NCBI RefSeq assembly: GCF_000315915.1
Contig: NC_020192.1
Coordinates: 248,001-312,000, forward strand
From: Henningerozyma blattae CBS 6284
Lineage: Eukaryota; Ascomycota; Saccharomycetes; Saccharomycetales; Saccharomycetaceae
DNA: 64,000 bases
Reading direction: 5' to 3'
A model generated the notes under the pieces. It worked only from the letters and a program-made list of their open reading frames with translations, ran no database searches and was not told the DNA's origin. This document shows, piece after piece, positions 1-10,010 of the stretch. The position numbers and the translations under genes were made by a program. Within the stretch, counting starts at the first letter, position 1; the number at the start of each line of letters is the position of its first letter.

Positions 1-179
1 ATGCTTATTTCTTTAGTGAAAAGTGACACAAAACCGAAATAATGTGACTAGTCAAAATACCAGTATTTTGGATTTTTTTGAGCCTTAAATCAAAGTACAG
101 TTTACTTATTAATCAAAAAAAGCAAACAAAATAACACGAAAAAAACAGTAGGCTTAGAAAATACTGTTTAATTAGTTAT

Positions 180-848
180 TTAGCTAAATATATCATCAAT
201 TGCAGATTTTGATTTCTTCTTTTTCTTAGATTTCTTTTTTATTTTGTTGGCGTTGGAATTAATATTTGGCTCTAGTATTTGTGTTTCAGGAACATCTACT
301 GGTGTCATAGAAGATGATTTAATTGACTTATTAGATAAAAAGTCCTCGTTTATATCTTCGCCTAATTCTTCATTTGTTACATATTCAAGTAATTTTTCCA
401 TCTCAGTTTCATTTTTTAAACCATCTCTATTTTTAATCATGGGCATAATTTTTAGTCTCTTAAAATCGGGGAAGAATAATTCCATCAGTTGTGTATAAAT
501 TGAATTTACTCTGCTTAATAGCCCAACTAATACAACACCAAGAGTAATAAATTGGCCTAACGCAATAACACCATTGAATTCGTAATACATCTTGCTTAAT
601 TGCTTTTTCAAAAAATTATGTAGCAAACGATACAACTTAATCAATTGAGAGTCTTTCCATGAATTTTTATATCTTTGTAATAATTCAATGACTTGTGAAC
701 AACTTCTCTTCAACATATTCAAGCGTTTCCACCATATTGCAGCCTTGTGCTGATTTTTGTTTCTATGATATATTAAATGTACTAATCTAAACTCTTGGTA
801 TAATTTCGAAAATAAATTATTCACATCAATAGATGTAGATTCCGCCAT
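180..848 (-). CDS. RMP1: RNase MRP protein subunit Rmp1
   Basis: 222 aa. Likely the Rmp1 subunit of RNase MRP, the nucleolar ribonucleoprotein that cleaves pre-rRNA at site A3 and trims some mRNAs. The sequence shows the family's core: an N-terminal block with HRNKNQHKAA and a W-containing helix (residues 27-50), then the stretch YEFNGVIALGQFITLG (about residues 88-103), and a lysine-rich C-terminus that closes with KSAIDDIFS, much as in S. cerevisiae Rmp1 (about 201 aa). The ATG at 848 is the first in frame and gives the usual N-terminus. It is divergent from ACF2, its neighbour in S. cerevisiae as well, which supports orthology. The middle (residues 140-200) is acidic, serine-rich and poorly conserved. 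Confidence 0.9.
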   Translation of the reverse strand: MAESTSIDVNNLFSKLYQEFRLVHLIYHRNKNQHKAAIWWKRLNMLKRSCSQVIELLQRYKNSWKDSQLIKLYRLLHNFLKKQLSKMYYEFNGVIALGQFITLGVVLVGLLSRVNSIYTQLMELFFPDFKRLKIMPMIKNRDGLKNETEMEKLLEYVTNEELGEDINEDFLSNKSIKSSSMTPVDVPETQILEPNINSNANKIKKKSKKKKKSKSAIDDIFS

Positions 849-1905
849 AATATTCTCCTAGATAATTGCTCCCTATTGATTTTAATTTTACTTGTTTTAC
901 TAGTTATATATACATATATTTTTTAATCACTGTTTAATTTTTTTTTCACCTCATCACAATAGGAATTATTAGCCTATTTATTTTTTGTTAGATATTCTCG
1001 GAACTTATTCTACAGCAGGAAATACCATTTTTTATTTGCCAGAAGAAGGATTTTCAAGAATTTGATGAGATTTCTAAAAGAAAATAGGCTACCATATAAT
1101 AGGCCTATTTTCTTCTAAAACAGGTACAGCTTATCAAGACATCATATACTTGCTGAAACATAAACATAAATCAGATATTAATTTTCAATTGACTTACTTG
1201 TTTTAAAGAAAATTCAAGTTAGCCTGTAAATAAATAAAATATTAAAGAAAATTGTTTAGAGACTGATATAGGTATTACTTCCTTCTTGCTAATATTTTAG
1301 AGTTTTCGAAGATTAATGATATTTCCAGAATCGATTCACAAATTAGGGTATCTCATGTTAATTCTAAAAGCCTAACGAATAAATGTTCCTGAAGTGACAC
1401 AAAGTTAAATGCTATCTTTTGGGGAGTCTTAGTACAAAAATAAATATCATGTTCTGAACCATTACTCAGCGATACAAAACCATATCTTATATTTTAGACC
1501 ATTCATAATTGGTTCAAAACTAAATGTTATTTTTGTTTCATTCATTAGTGGCACAAAGATTAATCATCACAAGTGACGTTCTTTTAAAAGATAAGCAATT
1601 AAGAAGACTTAGATGAGTTGATATAGAAGTAACAAATGACTAAAAACTAAGTTAAGTTGACTAAAAACTGGACTAAGTAGCACTGTTTAATTGCCTGTCT
1701 TTTCAAATGTTTTCCTCTATACAAGAATGCAGATCATTTTTGGAAGTCGATATCCACAAAAGTTAAATATAAATTTTACGCGTCTCAAAAATTTCTAATA
1801 TATTTAAGGAAAACAAGAATTATATTTAACTATTGCTTCAAAAAATAGGCCCAAATATATTGTGTAATTGATTATCACAACGAATCAAAAATTTTGCTAG
1901 ACAAA
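849..1905. other. Divergent intergenic region RMP1/ACF2
   Basis: About 1.06 kb without a credible ORF, serving as promoter space for both genes. It holds an ACGCGT (MCB-type) hexamer at 1778-1783, about 120 bases before the ACF2 ATG, and several imperfect copies of a GTGACACAAA-like word between about 1390 and 1560. Confidence 0.5.
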
Positions 1906-4323
1906 ATGGGTCTATTTAATCATCATCATTTAAGTGACAAATTGTTTGGAAATGATTCCAATCAAGACCAAGATAATTCAAATGACTCAAACAGTAACAA
2001 TAGCAATGTTTCAGAATATTCAAGACCTGCAATGCCATTACCAACAGATATAAATAATCAAAATGGAAGTAATAATAATGATAATAATAATGATAATAAT
2101 AATGATAATAATAATGATAATAATAATATAATACCAGCTATTCCAAATGTTATGGGAAAACAAGCTCAAACGTCGAACAATGACGAATCGATTGTCACTA
2201 ATCAATTATCCAAGATTACTATATCATGTGACGATATATTTGATACTCCCTTGTCATATGATGCTCCATTAGATGTGTTCCCACGAGTGGCCCATGAAAT
2301 CTCATTGCCTAAAGGTACTGATAGTAATAATTTGCCTGTTGAGACAAATAAATTTTATGGAAATATGTTATTAGGTGGACAACAATGCCCTGTTTGGACT
2401 CATCCATATTCTGTTTGGTTTTCAAAAGACCAACCATTCTATGGACTAGCAGTAGCTTATATTAAAGCATCTCAGCGTGTTTTTGGTGGAGGTTCCCCAC
2501 CTCAATTTTATTTTAATCCAACAGGAATTAAATCACTGATTTTTGGATCCACTGAATTCGATTCTAATGGTGCTACTTTATCTCTATCTAATATGAAGCA
2601 TATGTCTGTTGAAACTTATTTAAAAAAATCTGACAATGAATTTATTCAATTCCCACTAATTCAAGGTATGGGGTTTGTTACAGCAATTTATCAGAACTTA
2701 ACACCAAAATTAACATCTGCTGTTTTATTTAGAACTTTTAATCAAATTGATTCTCCAAGAGATAATATAAAGAAATATGAAATATTATTAGAAAATGATG
2801 TTAAATGGTGGCTATATGTGACTATTCCAAATGGATCTTCTATGGACTTCTCTATGAAAGATCCAACCACCATTATGGGTAGTAATGTTTCTAATGGATG
2901 TATCTTACAAGTTGTTGTAGATACAGTTCCAGAAATTGATAATGCTGCTGGATGTTATCCAATTGATTGTATATTAAGGGGTTCAACAACTGATTCTGTC
3001 GGTAATTATTCCTTTAACTACTCTACAAAAGGTACTTCTAATAGTAATTCTACTTTAATGTATGCTTTGCCTCATCAAGTTGAATTATTTACCGACAAAA
3101 CAGCACCTAAATCTATTAACTCTATGTTAGATGCAACTGTTGGTGGCAAAATGAAAGGTTATATTACAAATATATTTGATATGAATGTCTCAATCCCTTC
3201 AAAACTTCAATTCGATCCATTTACAACCATTGATGGTAAAGGTGATCCAAATTATTCGGAAGATGTTTTAAATTCTATTAAAAAAGCTGCTACTAAAGAT
3301 ATAGAAGGAGATGTCATTAATGAATCTAACATTGATTCTATGTATACATCAGGTAAAATTTTTGCTAAATTTGCTTGGATTTTATACTGTTGTCAATATG
3401 TTTTGAAGGATCAAAATTTAGTTTCTAAATTAATGCCTAAATTAAAAGAGGCATTCGCAAGATTTGTTCAAAATAAGCAATTATTGCCTTTACAATATGA
3501 TACCACTTGGAGAGGATTGAAATCATCTGGTGAGCCTGCTCAAGATTTCGGTAATGCTTATTATAACGATCACCATTTCCATTATGGTTATCACGTTGTT
3601 GCTGCTGCTATATTGGCAAAGGTAGATAATGATGCGGGTGATAAAAATTGGTTACAACAGAATAAAAGCTGGGTGGAATGTTTAATTAGAGATTTTGCCA
3701 ATCCATCTGATAAAGATCCTTATTTCCCAGTCTTCAGATCGTTCGATTGGTTTAATGGCCATTCATGGGCAAAAGGTCTATTTGAAAGTGGTGATGGTAA
3801 AGATCAAGAATCAAGTTCTGAAGATGTAAACGCCTCTTATGGGTTGAAGTTATGGGCCATTGTCACCGGGAATTCAAAATTACAGCAGATTGCTGATATC
3901 GAATTGGGTGTCATGAGAAGGTCAATGAGCCATTATTTCTTGTTTTCAAACGATAATACCACACAACCAGCAAATTTTATTCCAAATAAAGTTAGTGGTA
4001 TTCTTTTTGAAAATAAAATCGATCATACAACCTATTTTGGTAATGAATTGCAGTACATTCAAATGATTCATGCTATCCCAATTATCCCACCTTCATCCTT
4101 TATTAGAACGCCAACGTTTGTAAGAGAAGAATGGGATGAGAAATTAGCCAACTTAGTGGGCAACGTTAACGATGGTTGGAAGGGTATTATCATGTTGAAT
4201 TTAGCTCTATGCGATCCCCAATCTTCATATTCCTTTTTCAATGACCAAAATTTTCCTCCGCAATATTTAGACAATGGTCAAAGTTTAACTTGGTCTTTGA
4301 CATATTCTGGTGCCTTTTTATAG
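1906..4323 (+). CDS. ACF2: Intracellular endo-1,3-beta-glucanase, GH81
   Basis: 805 aa from the ATG at 1906; the frame is open a little further upstream but only through a TTG. Glycoside hydrolase family 81 hydrolyses 1,3-beta-glucan internally. There is no signal peptide, which separates this protein from secreted Eng1/Dse4 and matches Acf2/Eng2, also linked to Las17-dependent actin assembly. The first 110 residues are disordered and Asn/Asp-rich (NNND repeats, about 60-75). The GH81 part runs from about residue 125 to the end and contains the family block YNDHHFHYGYH with D555 and an acidic SSSEDVNASYG block near E639, the region of the catalytic acids. Divergent from RMP1 as in S. cerevisiae. 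Length is close to the 779 aa of the S. cerevisiae protein. Confidence 0.92.
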   Translation: MGLFNHHHLSDKLFGNDSNQDQDNSNDSNSNNSNVSEYSRPAMPLPTDINNQNGSNNNDNNNDNNNDNNNDNNNIIPAIPNVMGKQAQTSNNDESIVTNQLSKITISCDDIFDTPLSYDAPLDVFPRVAHEISLPKGTDSNNLPVETNKFYGNMLLGGQQCPVWTHPYSVWFSKDQPFYGLAVAYIKASQRVFGGGSPPQFYFNPTGIKSLIFGSTEFDSNGATLSLSNMKHMSVETYLKKSDNEFIQFPLIQGMGFVTAIYQNLTPKLTSAVLFRTFNQIDSPRDNIKKYEILLENDVKWWLYVTIPNGSSMDFSMKDPTTIMGSNVSNGCILQVVVDTVPEIDNAAGCYPIDCILRGSTTDSVGNYSFNYSTKGTSNSNSTLMYALPHQVELFTDKTAPKSINSMLDATVGGKMKGYITNIFDMNVSIPSKLQFDPFTTIDGKGDPNYSEDVLNSIKKAATKDIEGDVINESNIDSMYTSGKIFAKFAWILYCCQYVLKDQNLVSKLMPKLKEAFARFVQNKQLLPLQYDTTWRGLKSSGEPAQDFGNAYYNDHHFHYGYHVVAAAILAKVDNDAGDKNWLQQNKSWVECLIRDFANPSDKDPYFPVFRSFDWFNGHSWAKGLFESGDGKDQESSSEDVNASYGLKLWAIVTGNSKLQQIADIELGVMRRSMSHYFLFSNDNTTQPANFIPNKVSGILFENKIDHTTYFGNELQYIQMIHAIPIIPPSSFIRTPTFVREEWDEKLANLVGNVNDGWKGIIMLNLALCDPQSSYSFFNDQNFPPQYLDNGQSLTWSLTYSGAFL
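2060..2130 (+). repeat. AAT/GAT triplet microsatellite in ACF2
   Basis: In-frame AATAATAATGAT units that encode the NNND repeats of the disordered ACF2 N-terminus. A coding microsatellite likely to vary in length between strains. Confidence 0.8.
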
Positions 4324-5121
4324 TTATGTATTAACGATTAAGGAATGTCTAACATATTTGCATAGAAATTTAAATAAAAAAAAAATCTATCACAAGACAT
4401 TTTCTTAACTTTAAGTAAGGATTATATAAAAAAAAAAATAGATTCATCATATTTTTATAATACATTCCTTTTCAATTGTTTTCTTGAGGACGTAACTACA
4501 AATTGCCTGTAAATAGAGAAGCATTCAATTTCCTTATTTCCCTAAATTTGCCTTGTCATGTACTATTATGTATTTTTAATTGAAGTCTAAAATACTAAAA
4601 AAAAATTTATTTTAAACAGCTGGTAATCTTCTAAAAGAACATCTTTTCAACATATAATCACCCCAATGTAAATTTTCCAATATTGGCATGCTATCTAACA
4701 GTAACATAGTATTAGGGGACCTAGAACAAAAAGCGTGCATATAAGGGATACTAGGAGTAATCATGACAGGATGATATATACACAATATATATACATAGAA
4801 TGAAAATATTAATGGATATATTAGTTTCAAGAATAGCCATCGGTAAATATCATCTAGTCATATAATTGCTTGTTATGATACTAGGAGTACTTCCAGATCT
4901 CCTTTGTATCGGTCGGCTCTTTTAAGACGCTTAGGAAATTTTAGAAATAACCCGGATAAGTGATCACTTTACATTAACAGGGGTCTTGAAAATATTTGAA
5001 TAATTAAAATAATAAACTTTAATTAATAAAAGTGAGATTAGTGTATCATAGAAAACCTTGAGCTGATTTTAAATTATTATTTTGCTATATCAATTAAAAT
5101 AGTAGATCAAATTAGTTAATT
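4324..5121. other. Intergenic region ACF2 to SEC1
   Basis: About 0.8 kb between two plus-strand genes: the ACF2 3' flank with A-tracts, then the SEC1 promoter. Open frames here are short and low in complexity. I see no RNA gene. Confidence 0.5.
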
Positions 5122-7507
5122 ATGGCAAATTTGATCGAATTACAGAAAAATTGTATGTAATTTTTATTACCTATTATGTTTCATAAGATCTTTGAAATAA
5201 AAATGAACGAATTTTTACTAACATTGATAAATAATTATTCAATTATCTTTATACTTAAATTCATGAACAGATTTTCTGAAACAATTAAACGATATCCAAG
5301 TTCCACATAATGTTAAATTGTTAGTAATAGATGATTATGTGGAAAAATTCTTCGGATTTATTTTTGCTAATCCAGATGAATTATTAGCTCATGTTGCAGC
5401 TGTTGACAGAATAGATTCTCCCAAAAGAAGAAGTCAACAATCACTAGAAGTAATTTATTTAGTGAAACCTACCAAATTTAATATCAGTTGTATTGATGTT
5501 GATTTTCAGGGTAGACCTGCCAAATATAAAAATTGCCATATTAGATTTTTGCCTGGATTTGCAGGTTATTTGGTGGAATATTTCAATCATAAACGTTATA
5601 TTAGTCAATATATGAAAAGTTTAGCTGAATTTAAATTAGCATTTTATCCTAGAGAATTACAAGTTTTCCAAACTATGGACATTGATAGACCATTACAAAT
5701 ATTTTTCAATCAAAATTGTACTGACTTGATTGAAAGAAATATCGAACGTACCATTCAATCATTATTAAACCTTTGTATTATTACAGGTGAATATCCAATT
5801 GTGAGATACACTTTACCTAATGAAAATCAACTTGCTATAACACCTGCAGTAATGTTGGTTAAAAAAGTTGCTGTTCAATTTCAAGATGCAATTGATGATT
5901 ATGCACGTAAGAATCAAGATTTTCCACCACAATCAACAAGGCCAAGGGCGACCTTAATTATTACTGATAGAACTTTGGATTTATTCAGTCCGATATTGCA
6001 TGATTTTACATATCAATCCATGGCATATGATTTGGTTTCTACTATTAATTTAAGAAATGATCTGTATACCTATTCTGCAGAAAGTGAAAAGGGGGATCTA
6101 GAAGAAAAATCTTCTAAATTAATGGATCTTTATGATGATATATGGATTGAATTGAAATATCAGCATATCATGGATGCACATGAATATTTACAAGGGAAAG
6201 TTAAAGAAATTATAGCCAAAAATCCTTTATTAGTCGATAGATCTAATGTTAAAAACACTACTGATCTTTTAAGTGTAGTTGCTCATTTAAAAGGTTTCGA
6301 TGAAGAAAGAAGAAAATTAGTATTACATCAAACTTTAATTGAAGAATGTTTAAAATTGAATCGTGATAGAAAATTAGCAGAATACTCGGATGTAGAACAA
6401 TGTTTATCTGGCTTTGGACTTGATGCTGATGGTAATAAGATAAAAAATATAACAGAAACAATATTTCCATTGTTAATAAGTAAGCATCCATCAATTACTG
6501 ATAAGATACGTTATATTATCATTTATGCATTATATCGTGGTGGTATTATCGAAGAAGATTTTAATAAACTATTATCATTTGCAGGAATCCTAAAGACACA
6601 TGAACATTTTAATAATTTTATTACCTTAATGAAGAATTTCGATAAATTAGGATTTCCCTTAGTTAAAAATCAACCAAAGGATAAACCATTTGAAAAAATT
6701 TGGTTTAATGATACTATCACTAATGATTCAAATGTTTATAATACATCTAGATTTATTCCAGCCACTGGTAATATATTATCAAAAGTAATTGCCAATCCAT
6801 TATACTTAAGTGAGGAAAACTTCCCCTATGTGAAAGATAAGCCTATTGAATTATTAGATGAAGAAGATTTGATGTTTGCGGGTGGGGGTTCGGCGGCTAC
6901 TACAAGTTCTACATCATTAAGAAATCAACGACATAAAGCTACTTGGACAAAAGCAAATAGTGCGTCAAATCCTAATAACCAAGCCAATCAAACAAGACAA
7001 AGAATTTTTTATTATGTAATGGGTGGACTTACATATGGAGAAATTAAATCTGCCTATGAACAATCTAGTTTAAAGAATAAAGATATTTTCATTGGTAGTG
7101 ATAGTTTAATAACACCGTTGATGTTTTTACAAAGTATTGAACATTTGAATGCAGAAAGAGAATCATTAAATATTAAAGATGATAAATTTGAAGATGATAA
7201 AGTACCAGAATTCTTATATGCAGAAATGCAACCTGTGGCAGTACCTGTAAGTCATGTTCATTTAAGAAGTCAAAATAAGCCTATAACCCCTGGAATGGTA
7301 TCATCACAAAATAATATCAATCGTAGTATTAATCGTAATTCTAATCCTAATTCCAATAACATATCTAGTAACAATGGAAGTAGTCAATCAGAATCGTTTT
7401 CAGGGGTTAGTAGTTCTAAAGAGAATAGTCCTGATGATAAAAAGGATAAAAAGAAACATCATAATAAATTGAAGAAAATTCTTGGTAGAAAGAAAAAAGA
7501 TAAATGA
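5122..7507 (+). CDS. SEC1: Exocytic SM protein Sec1 (spliced)
   Basis: Two exons, 5122-5152 and 5271-7507, giving 755 aa. Sec1 is the Sec1/Munc18 protein that binds assembled exocytic SNARE complexes (Sso1/2, Sec9, Snc1/2) and drives fusion of secretory vesicles at the plasma membrane. Exon 1 encodes MANLIELQKN plus one base of a Tyr codon; exon 2 continues YFLKQLNDIQVPHNVKLLVID, restoring the N-terminus expected of the family. Family blocks include RPRATLIITDRTLDLFSPILHDFTYQ and the long VDRSNVKNTTDLLSVVAHLK stretch. The C-terminus is Asn/Ser-rich and ends in a basic tail (KKDKKKHHNKLKKILGRKKKDK region), as in S. cerevisiae Sec1 (724 aa). The S. cerevisiae gene is not annotated with an intron. 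Confidence 0.93.
5153..5270 (+). other. Spliceosomal intron in SEC1
   Basis: 118 bases. Donor GTATGT at 5153-5158, canonical branch site TACTAAC at 5216-5222, and acceptor CAG ending at 5270, the first AG after the branch point. Phase 1: removal joins T with AT to make a Tyr codon and keeps the Sec1 frame. The intron has in-frame stops if it is retained. Confidence 0.92.
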
Positions 7508-7858
7508 GTTAATTAATGAATTAATAGAAATGGGTATGATAAATAGTTTTGTAATATTATAATATATGTATATAATAATTATATATGATTGGGATGAATA
7601 TTTACAATTTTTGTATATGACATTTTGAAGATAAATAAAAAAAAAAAAATTGTTTCTTTTTCCCAAATAAATTTTTTTGTCAGATTAATTATTAATTCAA
7701 AATATCAAACAAAAAACAATAAAGAAAAGAAAATACACATTCATATTATCTAAAAGAGAGAGAGACAGATAGAAAAAAAAATAATGAATATTAATTTAAC
7801 ATGGAAATTATTTTTTATTTGTTTATTTTTTTAAAAAAAATTTTTTGTTATTTATTTA
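7508..7858. other. Convergent 3' region SEC1/PUT1
   Basis: 351 bases of very AT-rich sequence with A- and T-tracts, probably the shared 3' UTR and polyadenylation space of two convergent genes. No gene seen. Confidence 0.5.
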
Positions 7859-9508
7859 TTAGAATATTGTTTTATAAATATCTTTCAACAATTGAATCCC
7901 ATTATCATTTCTAACAGTGTCACCATTTTCTTGTAATCTCCTTAGTAAATAATCTTTTGTTTCTTTTGGAGGTCCCCATGGGACATATTTAATTAAATTC
8001 TTGGCATTATGATTTTCAATTAAATCATGGCTTAAATTATCAGCCATCCCCAATAAAGTTCCAATAATAATATTAAAATTGGCAAAAATATTACCATTTT
8101 CATTTTTTTGTAATTGAATCAAATTATTTGCCAATAAAGTTGATTTATAATTATGAGATGCAATTACAAGATGATTATAAATGGAATTCTCTTTATTTTC
8201 CAAAAGATCTTTAATGATTTGAATCATTATGGAATTATAATTTTCATCAGTTTTAAATTTGGAATTAAAAATGATATCTTGAGCATTTTCTTCAGAATGT
8301 AAATAAGCACCTCTAACAATTTTCAAACCTAATTTGTAATTATTTTGTTTGGCCAAAGTATATTCTCTTTCAATAGCTTTTTGAGAATCTTTTAAATACA
8401 ATTGGAAAGTACCCACTACAGTAATAAAGGGTAATTTATCTGAATTAAATTTTTCAAATAAAATTCTTTGTAAGAAAGTTACACCTTTCTTTTGTAATTC
8501 GAATTTTTCAGCATCAATGGTGGTGACGAAAAATGGAGTCTTTCTTTGAGGGAATTTTTCCAATAATTGTAAATTTAAATCATGACATTTTTGACAAACT
8601 AAAGAACAATTTTCAATCAATTGATTTCTCTCCAATTGATAATCTGGATTATTAAAATTCAAAAGAATATCATTTGAATCCTTGATCATAGCAGAAGGCT
8701 TTAAGGCGATGTAACCTGGTGGGATTTCATTAATTAATTGTTCATAATTAGACGCAGTAGGGTCAATCTTGGATAATTTATCCAAGATTGCAGGTTTCAA
8801 TACATAATCTATCGATTGTAAAGTCTGATCAATAATTAATTGAGTTTGATCATTAACCAATTTAATATTATTAGAATTTTCAATGGTTAAAGATAACATG
8901 ATATTGGAAATCCCTCTTTTATTCAAATTTTCAAGACAAGATTTAACTTCTTCAAAATTTGTCCCACCACAGTATAAGGGAGAAATGAACCATTTGATCA
9001 ATTGAATAGGCATAATTGGGAACAATTTGATTACTAGGTTCAAGATAGATTTGTGGAGGGTTAACAAACCAATGATTGATAATGAAAACAACCTGAAATT
9101 CGTTATTGTCTTGAGATATGGTATAGATGAAGGTGCAATGAATGGATCGAGATTCTCATTTGGAGGGGTATACTCTACCGGATGTATTGGATATAATGGA
9201 TTCTGCAATGTATTTTCATTTAATACATTTGCATTTGCGTCAGTAAATGCATTAATATTTGTGTTTGAAGTAGCAAAGGTATCTGTGTTTGGTGTGGTAA
9301 AAGTTTGAATACCTGTATGGGCATAATTAGTAGCTGTAATGTTTGAACCTGTAAAGGAATTCACATTTGCATTTGTTGTGATACCAGCAGAAGTATTGGT
9401 AATCAAATCATTCTTAGTGTTGGAATGATAATGCAAAGAGAAAAGTCTTGGGTAAGGTTTAGTATAAGTAAGAGTTTTTAAAAGATGTTGAGTAGGTTTT
9501 TTGTACAT
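7859..9508 (-). CDS. PUT1: Mitochondrial proline dehydrogenase
   Basis: 549 aa from the ATG at 9508; the frame extends upstream only through non-ATG triplets. Put1 is the FAD-linked proline oxidase of the mitochondrial inner membrane: it converts proline to pyrroline-5-carboxylate, the first step of proline use as a nitrogen source. The N-terminus (MYKKPTQHLLKTLTYTKPYPRLFSLH) is basic and lacks acids, as expected of a matrix presequence. Residues 35-110 are a Thr/Asn/Ala-rich low-complexity insert absent from the 476-aa S. cerevisiae protein. The catalytic domain has CGGTNFEEV, GYIALKPSA, LGLKIVRGAYLHSEE and the C-terminal signature YVPWGPPKETKDYLLRRLQENGD. A Put3-type site lies about 545 bases upstream. 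Confidence 0.94.
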   Translation of the reverse strand: MYKKPTQHLLKTLTYTKPYPRLFSLHYHSNTKNDLITNTSAGITTNANVNSFTGSNITATNYAHTGIQTFTTPNTDTFATSNTNINAFTDANANVLNENTLQNPLYPIHPVEYTPPNENLDPFIAPSSIPYLKTITNFRLFSLSIIGLLTLHKSILNLVIKLFPIMPIQLIKWFISPLYCGGTNFEEVKSCLENLNKRGISNIMLSLTIENSNNIKLVNDQTQLIIDQTLQSIDYVLKPAILDKLSKIDPTASNYEQLINEIPPGYIALKPSAMIKDSNDILLNFNNPDYQLERNQLIENCSLVCQKCHDLNLQLLEKFPQRKTPFFVTTIDAEKFELQKKGVTFLQRILFEKFNSDKLPFITVVGTFQLYLKDSQKAIEREYTLAKQNNYKLGLKIVRGAYLHSEENAQDIIFNSKFKTDENYNSIMIQIIKDLLENKENSIYNHLVIASHNYKSTLLANNLIQLQKNENGNIFANFNIIIGTLLGMADNLSHDLIENHNAKNLIKYVPWGPPKETKDYLLRRLQENGDTVRNDNGIQLLKDIYKTIF

Positions 9509-10010
9509 TAAACTTAGTCCAGTTATTAGTGTTTCTATATACGAATATATTATAATGGTTTTATTGAATAGTAGGTGCAAAGGTAAAAGCAAAAGCAAAA
9601 GCAAAATCAAAAGCAAAAGCAAAAGTAAATGCAAATATTAAAAAAAAAAAAGAAAAAAAGGAAGCCTATAATATACATTAAAGTAAAACAAGTAAGAAAG
9701 AAAGATATATAATTATAATAATAAAAAAAAAGAGAAAATAGAATTAGAAAAATCAAAGGGTTTTTATACAAAACAAAATTTAAAACTCCCATAATAAATT
9801 TCCTATAATGAATTCCCATACTAAATTCTCATTTTTTTTTTTTTCTTATTGGCTTGTCTTTCTTTATCAATTAATTATCTTATCAAATAATTTTTCTTAT
9901 CAATTTTTCTTATCGTGTGCCATAATAAATTGTCATGGGATTTTGAAACTAAGCCAGTTCAGGATCGTACGGCATCAGCCCAATGCGGGGCTGGCTTTCC
10001 GCGTGCGGCG
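9509..10010. other. PUT1 promoter and CWC15 3' flank
   Basis: The proximal part (9575-9630) is a run of AAAAGC hexamers followed by A-rich sequence, which would form the PUT1 leader. The distal part becomes GC-rich from about 9950 and runs into the CWC15 reading frame. No separate gene. Confidence 0.5.
9572..9630. repeat. AAAAGC hexamer repeat
   Basis: About nine imperfect AAAAGC/AAATGC units immediately upstream of PUT1. Read on the minus strand it is a pyrimidine-rich leader just before the start codon. Confidence 0.75.

Noticed and set aside
244..498. 84-codon plus-strand ORF opposite RMP1
   Set aside because: Antisense shadow of the conserved RMP1 frame.
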